Below are positions 27,501 to 39,500 of a DNA stretch of 64,000 bases, piece by piece. The DNA comes from Enoplolaimus lenunculus (Eukaryota; Nematoda; Enoplea; Enoplida; Thoracostomopsidae): contig JASANG010001092.1 of the NCBI GenBank assembly GCA_030248215.1, forward strand, positions 62,001 to 126,000, written 5' to 3'. Position numbers and translations under genes: made by a program. The notes beneath the pieces were generated by a model. It saw only the letters and a program-made list of their open reading frames with translations, had not been told where the DNA came from and searched no databases. The first letter of the stretch is position 1. Each line of letters opens with the position of its first letter.

Positions 27501-30500
27501 AATATTTCCACAAAAACCAACCTGTGAATGCGAAAATATCACAAAATCGCAGTTGGAACTACATCCCAAATTGTCAAAATCCTCCCTGCGCTCAAGTTCC
27601 AGCACAAAATTCTCATTGTCGAAAATACTTACGATAAAATCCTACCTACAAAATATTCCTAAACCATAAAATTCCACCAGCTCTGAGCCAACTCAACACA
27701 TTAAGGGGGGTGTGGCGAAAAATTTTCAGGTGGGCTATACTTTTAAGAATTTGCAATTCCTGTTTTGAAGCATATCACACGTGCATAATCACAAGTAATG
27801 TCAAAATCTTATTTGCAAGTCAATAATCATCAGTTTACAATTTTACATCAATGCGGGTTAGCGTGGAAAATGACGACTCGCATAGTGCCGTAGAACAAAG
27901 AATGCCAAAATCTCAGCGGTTACCCCATTCCAACAGTTTACCCGCGACTTTAGTTGGATATGCAAAAATTCAATCTTTGAAAATATCTAAAACACGGTCA
28001 CTTCTTAAATTGCCACAATCTCACGTATCACCGCGTCCCAAAAAACCACGTGAACCTAAGAAGACCAACACAATTTTATAATTGAACCTTCGACTGTATT
28101 TACAAAAGTTTAAAATGATACTTGAACAAACAGTGTAATTTTCAGTGAGTTAATTTTAACTCAGAATGAGTTGAATCCACTCAGAAGTGTGCGTTCTGAA
28201 TTAGGTGGTTTTTTTCAGAACTCAGAATTTTGAATTGATTGAACTCATTCTGAGTTAATTAACTAAACCTGAATTAAATCAGCTCATAGTGTGTTAGTGT
28301 TAACTGCAACGTAGAAATAGCCAAAAATAACCAAATCTAACTTTGAGTTGATTAATCAAGTCATCGGACCTTTTACTATGCTTATAAAATGTTTCAAAAT
28401 CTCATCTGTAATCGTCTCTGAAGTTTTGGTTACAAATTGTAACATCTTGAAAAGAAAATTAACGAAAATTGCCTGGAATTATACGCTTTCGGTTCTAACG
28501 ATGCTTAACACTCAAAGCAGCAGTATTCCGTTTTGTTTACTTTTCAGTGTATCATTTAAGCGTATGCATGATTGAGACACAAAAAAACTGTCAAGAAAAT
28601 ATCACTTCATCTCAATGCTAAAATAAAAACATAACGAAATCCTTTACAGTTTTGGCAACGAGGAAAAAACCAAGTAACTATAGTGATAATCGGCATACGA
28701 GCAGCGTCATGGTACAATTTACAAAAATCAATTAACACACGTACCGATCGTTGAGCATTAAGACCAGGACGGAGACTGTCGTTCAAATAGCTTCCATCCA
28801 GTAGCGATAACTGACCAATTGACGTCCAAGAGGTAGCGAGAGATTGGGGCCTAGAAAAACAATATTTTCAAAATTAAATATCATCAGTAGACCGATGGAA
28901 AAACAAAATGTATTTATACAGCTCAGGGTTCATGTTACTTTAAGGGTCGTCCAGGTTTTTGATAGGTCTATAAAAAAGTGGGTTTAGATTGTAGATTACA
29001 TTTTTGCTTAGGCTTATGCTTAGCCTTAAGAATATGCTTGATCTACTGTTACGCCGTTTAAAGTAACATTGACCCAACTCAGGATACGTACATATATAAA
29101 CGTTGCGTGTGGCCGTGCTGACTGTTTATCAACGTTGGATGTAGGTTTATGTGTTGTTTGTGTGATTTTCGCAGTTGGGTTGTCAAATAAATTGCAATCT
29201 AATGTCGCTCACACGTTACAATTGCCTCGTCACATTCACAAAATGTCCACTAACCACTGTTTTCGTAAATCTATGCTGTGTTAGCAAATGAAAAAATGAG
29301 GTTAATATTTTTATATGCATAGTGTACTAATCTGCTACGTACCTTTATGAATGACAAAAAATTCTCCACATGGCCGTCTCAAAGGGCTGTTGGAATTGCC
29401 TGTTACCGCATGAGGAATAACAAAGTTAAGACTTGTGTTTCACTTTCACTGTGTTCTGGGCAAAACCCGGGTGCTTTGATTTCGTCACCAATTTCCAAAA
29501 AACCTCATACGATTGAAGTTTTCCATTGTTGACTTTTATTCACTTCTTACATGGGCGTCCGCAGAAAATTAGATTTGGGGGGCACAAAATAATTTTGTGC
29601 GGCCCAACAATTGCAATGCAAGATTGTGTTCATTTAGATAGAGTTTATTTGTGGGGGCACCAGCCGAATTTTGGGTAGGATGGCCCCGCAATGCGTCCAT
29701 GTGGGGACGCACTTGCCCTCCTATGAAAACTCAAGCCCCTGATTTCCTTGGCAGCCCAAGGAAAACCTTTACGGCTCAATATTCAAATTTTCTACCATAC
29801 GACACTCATCTAAGGTCGTGAAAGTTGTATAACTTAAAAAATAAATTCAGTTTCCGAATCATTAGACGGAAAATGTTAGTAACTTATATATCTGTCCCAA
29901 CTGTCCCATCTGTCCCAAGTGTCCCAACTGTCCCATCTGTTCCATCTGTCCCATCTGTCCCATCTGTCCCAAGTGTCCCAACTGTCCCATCTGTTCCAAC
30001 TGTCCCAAGTGTCCCAACTGTCCCATCTGTCCCAAGTGTCCCAAGTGTCCCAACTGTCCCATCTGTTCCATCTGTCCCATCTGTCCCATCTGTCCCACTG
30101 TCCCATCTGACCCAACTGTCCCACCTGTCCAAACGGTCCCAACTTTCCCATCTGTCCCAACTGTCCCTTCTGTCTCAACTGTCTCATCTGTCCCAACTGT
30201 CCCATCTGTCCCAACTATCCCATCTGTTCCATCTGTCCCATCTGTTCCATCTGTTCCATCTCCATCTGTTCCCATCTGTCCCAACTGTCCCTACTGTCAC
30301 AACTGTCCATCTGTCCCATCTGTCTCATCTGTCCCATCTGTCCCAACTGTCCCTCTTCCCATTGTCCCAACTGTCCCTTCTGTCTCAACTGTCTCATCTG
30401 TCCCAACTGTCAAATCTGTCCCAACTATCCCATCTGTTCCATCTGTCCCATCTGTTCCATCTGTTCCATCTGTCGCATCTGTCCCAACTGTCTCATCTGT

Positions 30501-33500
30501 CCCAACTGTCTCATCTGTCCCAACTGTCCACTCTGTCCCATCTGTCCCAACTGTCCCATCTGTCCCTTCTTTCCCAACTGGTGCCCATCTGTCTCAACTG
30601 TCCCAACTTCCCAACTGTCCCAACTCCCAACTGTCCCAGCTGTCCCATCACTCCAAATTGTCCCATCTGTCCCAACTGTCCCAACTCTCCCATCTTCCCA
30701 CTGTCTCATCTGTCCCATCTGTCCCACCTGTCCCATTTGTCCCAACTTTTCCCATCTGTCCCAATCTCCATCTGTCTCAACTGTCCCTCTGCCCCGACTG
30801 TCCCATCTGTCCATATTGCCCCAGCTGTCCCATCTATCCCATCTATTCCCATATCTCCCAACTCTCTCATCTGTCCCCATCTGTCCATTCCAACTTTCCA
30901 TCTGTTCCATCTATCCATCTGTCCCCTCTGTCTCAGTCTCCCATCTTCCCAACTATCCATCTCTACTCATCTGTCCCTCTCCATATCTGTCCCAACTGTC
31001 CCATCTGTCCCGCTCCTCTGCCCCACCTGTCCCATTTGTCCCATCTGTCCCATCTGTCCCATCTGTCCCCCCATCTGTCCCCAACTGTCCCACTCTGTCC
31101 CATCTGTCCCAACTGTCCCAACTGTCCCATCTGTCCCTCCCAACTGTCCCCCATCTCATCTGTCCCACTGTCCAACTGTCCCATCTGTCCCAACTGTCCC
31201 ATCTGTCCCAACTGTCCCATCTGTCCCAACTGTCCCATCTGTCCCTTCTGTTCCCCATCTGTCCCATCTGTCCCATTCTTCTTCCCCCCCCCCCTGTCCC
31301 AACTGTCCCATCCTGTCCCAACTGTCCCCATCTCGTCCCAACTTTCCCATCTGTCCCAACTGTCCCTTCTGTCTTTTCCCAACTGTCTCATCTGTCCCCA
31401 ACTGTCCCCATCTGTCCCAACTGTCCCATCTGTCCCATCTGTCCCAACTGTCCCATCTGTCCCCATCTGTCCCCATCTGTCCCATCTGTCCCATCTGTCC
31501 CCATTTGTCCCCATCTGTCCCATCTGTTCCCCAACTGTTCCCATCTGTCCCCATCTGTCCCAACTGTCCCCATCTGTCCCATCTGTCCCAACTGTCCCCC
31601 TCTGTCCCAACTGTCCCAACTGTCCCATCTGTCCCATCTGTCCCAACGGTCCCATCTGTCCCCACTGTCCCATCTGTCCCATCTGTCCCAACTGTTCCAT
31701 CTGTCCCTGTCCCATCTGTCCCATCTGTCCCAATTGTCCCATCTGTCCCATCTGTCTCAAGTGTCCCAACTGTCCCATCTGTCCCACACTCCCAACTGTC
31801 CCAACTATCTCATCTGTCCCCAACTGTCTCATCTGTCCCAACTGTCCCATCTGTCCCATGTGTTCCTACTGTCCCATTTGTCCCAATTGTCCCATCTGTC
31901 TCATCTGTCACTTCTGTCCCAACTGTCCCATCTGCCCATCTGTCTCAACTGTCCCAACTGTCGCAACTGTCCCCAACTGTCCCAACTGTCCAGCGGTCCC
32001 ATCACTCCCAATTGTCCCATCTGTCCAAACTGTCCCAACTGTCCCATCTGTCCCACTGTCTCATCTGACCCAACTGTCCCACCTGTCCAAATGGTCCCAA
32101 CTTTCCCATCTGTCCCAACTGTCCCATCTGTCTCAACTGTCCCATCTGCCCCAACTGTCCCATCTGTCCCATCTGCCCCAACGGTCCCATCTGTCCCATC
32201 TGTCCCAAGTGTCCCAACTGTCTCATCTGTCCCAACTGTCCCAACTGTCCCATCTGTCCCATCTGTGCCATCTGTCCCATCTGTCTCAAGTGTCCCATCT
32301 GTCCCAACTACCCATCTGTCTCATCTGTCCCAGCTATTCCATCTGTCCCAACTGACCCATCTGTCCCGCTGTCCCATCTGTCCCACCTGTCCCATTTGTC
32401 CCAACTGTCCCATCTGTCCCGTTTGTCCCAACTGTCCCATCTGTCTCAAGTGTCCCAACTCTTCCATCTGTCTCAAGTGTCCCAACTGTCCCATCTGTCC
32501 CACACTCCCAACTGTCCCAACTATCTCATCTGTCCCAACTGTCTCATCTGTTCCATCTGTCCCATCTGTCCCATCTGTCCCAGGTGTTCCGTTTTTGCCC
32601 AGTTTCCCATCTTTCCCATCTATCCCATTTGTCCCAACTGTCCCATGTGTTCCGTTTGTCCCAATTGTCCCAACTGTCCCATCTGTCCAAACTATCCCAA
32701 CTGTCCCATCTGTCCCGCTGTCCCAACTTTCCCATCTGTCCCAACTGTCCCATCTGTCTCAACTGTCCCATCTGTCCCAACTGTCCCATATGTCCCAGCT
32801 ATCCCATCTGTCCAACTTTCCCAACTGTCCCATCAGTCCCATCTGTCCCAACTGTCCCAACTGTCCCATCTGTCCCAACTGTCCCATCTGCCCCAACTGT
32901 CCCATCTGTCCCATCTGTCCCAAGTGTCCCATCTGGCCCATCTGTCCAAACTGTCCCATCTGTCCCATCTGTCCCGCTGTCTCATCTGTCCCAACTGTCC
33001 CATCTGTCCCACTGTCCCATCTGACCCAACTGTCCCACCTGTCCAAACGGTCCCAACTTTCCCATCTGTCCCAACTGTCCCATCTGTCCCGTTTGTCCCA
33101 ACTGTCCCAACTATCCCATCTGTTCCATCTGTCCCATCTGTTCCATCTGTCCCAACTGTCCACTCTGTCCCATCTGTCCCAACTGTCCCATCTGTCCCAA
33201 GTGTCCCAACTGTCCCATCTGTCCCAACTGTCCCATCTGTCCCATCTGTCCCAACTGTCCCATCTGTCCCGTTTGTCCCAACTGTCCCATCTGTCCCGTT
33301 TGTCCCAATAGTCCCATCTGTCTCAAGTGTCCCAACTGTCCCATCTGTCCCACACTCCCAACTGTCCCAACTATCTCATCTGTCCCAACTGTCTCATCTG
33401 TCCCAACTGTCCCATCTGTCCCATGTGTTCCGTTTATCCCAATTGTCCCATCTGTCTCATCTGTCACTTCTGTCCCAACTGTCCCATCTGCCCATCTGTC

Positions 33501-36500
33501 CCAACTGTCCCAACTGTCGCAACGGTCCCAACTGTCCCAACTGTCGCAGCGGTCCCATCACTCCCAATTGTCCCATCTGTCCAAACTGTCCCAACTGTCC
33601 CATCTGTCCCACTGTCTCATCTGACCCAACTGTCCCACCTGTCCAAATGGTCCCAACTTTCCCATCTGTCCCAACTGTCCCATCTGTCTCAACTGTCCCA
33701 TCTGCCCCAACTGTCCCATCTGTCCCATCTGCCCCAACGGTCCCATCTGTCCCATCTGTCCCAAGTGTCCCAACTGTCTCATCTGTCCCAACTGTCCCAA
33801 CTGTCCCATCTGTCCCATCTGTGCCATCTGTCTCAAGTGTCCCAAGTGTCCCAAGTGTCCCAAGTGTCCCAAGTGTCCCATCTGTCCCAACTACCCATCT
33901 GTCTCATCTGTCCCAGCTATTCCATCTGTCCCAACTGTCCCATCTGTCCCGCTGTCCCATCTGTCCCATCTGTCCCATTTGTCCCAACTGTCCCATCTGT
34001 CCCGTTTGTCCCAACTGTCCCATCTGTCTCAAGTGTCCCAACTCTTCCATCTGTCTCAAGTGTCCCAACTGTCCCATCTGTCCCACACTCCCAACTGTCC
34101 CAACTATCTCATCTGTCCCAACTGTCTCATCTGTTCTATCTGTCCCAACTGTCCCATCTGTCCCATGTGTTCCGTTTGTCCCAATTTTCCCATCTGTCCC
34201 ATCTATCCCATCTGTCCCAACTGTCCCATGTGTTCCGTTTGTCCCAATTGTCCCAACTGTCCCATCTGTCCAAACTGTCCCAACTGTCCCATCTGTCCCG
34301 CTGTCCCATCTGTCCCATCTGTCCTTCTGTCCCATCTGACCCAACTGTCCCACCTGTCCAAACGGTCCCAACTTTCCCATCTGTCCCAACTGTCCCATCT
34401 GTCTCAACTGTCCCATCTGTCCCAACTGTCCCATCTGTCCCAGCTATCCCATCTGTCCAACTTTCCCAACTGTCCCATCAGTCCCATCTGTCCCAACTGT
34501 CCCAACTGTCCCATCTGTCCCAACTGTCCCATCTGTCCCAAGTGTCCCAACTGTCCCATCTGTCCCAAGTGTCCCAACGGTCCCATCTGTCCCAACTGTC
34601 CCATCTGTCCCAACTGTCCCATCTGTCTCATCTGTCTCAAGTGTCCCAAGTGTCCCAAGTGTCCCATCTGTCCCATCTGTCTCATCTGTCCCAACTATTC
34701 CATCTGTCCCAACGGCCCCATCTGTCCCGCTGTTCCATCTGTCCCACCTGTCCCAACTGTTCCATCTGTCCCAGCTGTCCCAACTGCCTCATCTGTTCCC
34801 CTGTCCCACTGTCTCATCTGTCCCAACTGTCCGCTGTCCCAATTATATTTTTTGGACGTACTTCTGGTACATTGCTGTCCCGGGAAATTGGGACTGGTAC
34901 TTCTGGTACATTTCTGTCCCGGGAAAATGGGACGGCCTTTAAAGTAACATTGGCCAAAAAAGTAATGCTTGACAAACTCACTCCAAAAATCAGAAGAAAA
35001 CTCCTAGCACTGAACAGAACAGCTGTGCTGCACTCGCAGCCCTAGCTTACTTCATTAGAATGCTTTGTCCTAAGATGGTTCGACGCTCACGGCGTCCGAG
35101 GCCTCCCGTAAGATAAAAAAGTCGAAAAGCGAATGCTATATGACATTGGTTTCACAAAACATTGATTTAAATGATGATAAAGAGGTAGCATATTAAGTGA
35201 TATAGTTAACATTTAAGTGAATAATATATGACATTTATTGTTCGTTGCAAGTTTTATATGATATTCAACAGAGAGCTTTAACAAGCTCAGAGTTATCTCT
35301 GTGTTCTGTGCTCATTGAAGCCAGTTCGACTTTTTTGTTGAAACTCAATGCAGAAATATTTATGACACATAAAAACAAATCTGTTGGGAACAGAATTCAA
35401 AAGCAATGTCGGTTTGACCAAATTGACGACAGTCATACAGAGTAAAGCGTATGCCGACGGTTAATAATTGGACCAGGGGATGGAATACGCTTGGTCCTGA
35501 ACGACTTAGTGTAGGGATGCCAATGAACCGTGACTCCGCTAAGTGCGAATATTTGTCAAGGAAACCCGAAGGACGCTGCATTTTAGCACATTGGGTTGTA
35601 AACAACCGATGTGTGGATTTTTCAGGCCATAACAGGGTGTGTGCCTGGAGGATCAGGCGTGAATTTAGGTTGATTTTAAATGTTGGGTCTAAGAGTTAAA
35701 GGAGACAGCGCACGCAGTTGAAATGGGCAGGTAAAGTGGAATTGAGCTTAATCTCAACGTTGTTGCACAGCTCCTGCTCGGCTTTGCTGGCTTGGATGGT
35801 GATGTCGAATTTGTTTTGAATCTGAAGGGTTGGATATTTTATTTTTAAAAGTTTGAATTTGGTGTGTAGTAGATTGAAATTCGTAACGTTTTTTGGATTC
35901 GTGTTTGTTATTATGTTCGGGACCTTTAAATTATAACTTATGGTGTATTTTGCGACCTATTTGTGTTATCTGAACTCTTTAGGGGTTGTTTTGAAAACAT
36001 TTCAATTATTTAGTTTAATTGTTGTGCTTGGATTTGATTTCTAAGTGTGATAATATTCTTGAGTGTCAAAGCGACTTTGAATAGAATCGATTTGGTTTCT
36101 TTTGATTAATTTGCCAAGGAACTTTGCGATGTTTTTGTTTCGATTTAGTTTTGAAAATTGCAAAGATATGTGTGAAATTCGTGGATAAAGATTCCTGGCT
36201 AGCTTGGAGTAGCGGCTACTGGCAAAGATGTTTTTCAAGATTCGTTTTTCTAGTATGTTATATACGTGTAAGTATTACAAGTTGGTGGAAGAGCGGTATG
36301 GGCTTCCGGCTACTGATTGTTTAAAAATTTTTCAATTTGCGATTCGACTTGACTCCGATTTTTGTCTGGTAAATTTTTAAACGAGTTTGTTTAAGTGCGT
36401 TAGACTCCGGTCCATTCTGGTTCGAAATTAATATCCGGGATTTAACTCAATTGCATTCAGATCTGAAAAATAACTCGTAATTTACATCGATAGTAAATAT

Positions 36501-39500
36501 TACGATTCTATTTGACGGTCAATGCAATTGCAAATAAAACCTTTTGTCAATACCAGCAAGGAACGGTATCAAAAATGGACTCTAGAAAATCAAGCCAGAA
36601 CATTGATCCTAAAATAACTCCAGTTCCGACGTCTCATAAGCTGTCTCACCTACACAGCTGCACGCATGAACCCGCTGACACCGGATTTTTTGCCATCGGT
36701 TGCTAACGCTGGCCGGAGGACAGCACTCTCACAGGCTCATAAACAAGCCGAAGCTTGGAGGACCGAGAATGAAGCAGCTACGACGCAGGTAAAACCTATA
36801 GAGAAAAGTAGGCTCGGAAAATAGAACTCTTAAAACCCTTGCTTGCTTTGAATTATGAAAACGTATATTCTATGCATGTATACATAAGGTTCACTTGGTT
36901 TGTTATGTGAATTACAGGTCTCTATTTTCGTAAGAGACCTATACCGAAATTCTCTTCTAGGAGCCTTTCTTTTCGATTTTGTTGCAGGAGCTAATTGAGA
37001 TATGTATTTTACCGCCGTTACTATTTGTTCGGTAGTTAGGCTGCAGCCATTTCAGCTGGATTTGATTGTTTCTTGTTGAGTCTGATCCGGTTGCGTTCGA
37101 TTCATGGCCGTGAAGATCCGTGTTAGACTTTGTTGTTATTATTGGGATCTAGCGCGTTTTCGTTGTATATATCCCTATTTCTCTTGTATTTTCCTTTTTG
37201 GGTCTCAAGTTTTTTGTATGCACTATTTAAAAAGTCCTAGAAATGGACAGTGCGGGTACCCGGTTTTTTTCATTTTTACACACCACCTTTCTACCAAAAA
37301 ATTCTTTTTCTCCGCACTTCGATGCTTTTCTTGAACCACCGGATGGTAACGGTAATGATCCGCCCCGGTGGTCAGTAGTTTTACCCAGGGACAGAAACGC
37401 GCGAGGATATGAGTCTTCTAGACACGAATTTTTTTTGATAAAATGTTGGTGTTTTGGGGTGTGTGTGAATACTTTGAGTCTAGGATGGATGTTCCCATCA
37501 CGGACACGGATAAGCGGGGTAGCATAAGTAGACACAGTAGCCATTTTTGATCAACCATTCGGGATTCCCGACAAGGATGGTTGGCAAAGTCTGTAGTTTG
37601 AGAAAGCCAACCTATTAATTAGCATTAAACTCACGGCTGTGTATGTCAGTTCGATGTTCGTCAACAGACCACTAAGATGGCAGTCGAGGAGGTCTATTAA
37701 TTGCATTGTGCTGGCAAGTTACGGGACGAATGATGTCTGAATAAACCAAAACTGAAGATCCTCTTACTCCACAAACAAGATAACGTAAAATATCACGATT
37801 TATGCCACAGAATTACTAGTTGTCTTATAAAAAAGTACACGCGATGTCACAAGATGACCACATGTACTGCCCACTGCAAGATCCCAACAAAATTCCGATT
37901 CTGGCTAAAATTCCGATAAAATTTGTGTTCCGATTCCGTCTGTCAGTTATTCCGGTGCCGGAAGTCTGATTTTGCAGTTATGAGCTTTGCTGAACTTAGA
38001 TATTGCCTGTTGTTTCGTTCATTTGAAAACCGTTTGTTTTTCTTAGTAAGTATTCAAAGTTGTTACTAAAGAGCATCTACCAGAGCAAATTAGTCTCCGC
38101 TGATAGATATTCAAAATGTGACTGCAACTGAAAACTTTAAGTATTCCTTTAAACGAGTTACGAAATCTAAACTTAAATTTTTATTTCATAGCGGCAATCA
38201 GTGATGTTAGGTTCATAAAGTTTCAATCATTCGTAGCTGCCAAGAAAACAATGTTGCTTTCGTTTGTTTACGTGCAAACTGACCTTACTTGCTGCAACCC
38301 TTAGATGATGCATTTTTTCATCCCCTAAAAAGTGTTTGGTGCAACTTGGTACAGAATTTTTGCAATCACAACAACAGCCAAATAATTGGAAAATCGTGTT
38401 TCCGAGGATTGTTTAAACAATTGCTTGGTTCACTGAACAACAACAAGGATGGGTCACGTGGTCGCATAAGCAAACATTATTGAGAAATTTGAATCCGCTA
38501 AAAGTTGTCCGCAGTTGCTTGAAAAGGCCACATATCAGCTTCCTAAAGACTCCAGCACAAGCGGAAGCTGCGGTTTGTGTCAGCAAGTATTTCATATCTT
38601 AACGAATTTCGGCATCCACAGGAAAACAGACAACGGCGATCCAAACGTCCAAATGAGCCGCCTGGCAAGGCAATAATGGCACCAGACAATACAAATGACG
38701 AAGTAAACAGCATATTTAATGTTTCAAAATGTTTTTGTGCATATGTTATTAAATACGAAATACTTTGTTTTGGACGCTGAATGTCTGATTTGTGCATTCA
38801 AATAAAAATAGCAGTAACTCATGGTCAAAATCACTTCAACTCCAGTCAAATTCACCACATGGGGTAAAATTGGCCAATCAAATTAACGCACGTTGTATGA
38901 ATATATATTATACGCGTTAGTGCAACGTTTTGGTCAAAGTCACCTGGCATACGAATTAAACTTGTGTGTATTAACTTTCATTGAAATTCATCAATGCAAC
39001 ATGAAGTTAATCCTACGAAAAGCTGTGAAATGGCCAAAGCCACGTCATTTTATAGTATGTGTCATATTCAGGCACTTTTATCTTTACCCTGCGATATGAA
39101 ATGGAAGGTAAAGCTTTTCAGTTAATTTTCCGTTATCAATATAATGCAAAAAACGTTATGCAACAGACCGTCTGAGTATGTAGTGTAGTAGAACAACGTA
39201 AATTAAAAATACAAAATATTTTATATTTATTCCGAATAATTTTTCATCAATTTAAAACTGAATAAAATTTCATTTTTTTTGATTCCCTGACTTATACTAT
39301 ATTTAAAACAGTTGAATTCAAATTCTTCCTAAATATAATATAAAATAAGCCCCCACTGACCTAACTGTTCGTACCGTCGAAACTGAACCAACTGTTTCTA
39401 CTGTCCCAACTATTTCCACCGTCTCCACTGTACCAGCTGTTCCACTATCCCAAAGGTTCCTATTTTCCTGACTGTCCCCATTGTCTCAACTGTCCATTCT

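Noticed and set aside
29825-35045. Several very long ORFs (up to 831 codons) on both strands
   Set aside because: All are translations of a 9-bp tandem repeat without stops in any frame. No frame is favoured, and there is no domain or start context.
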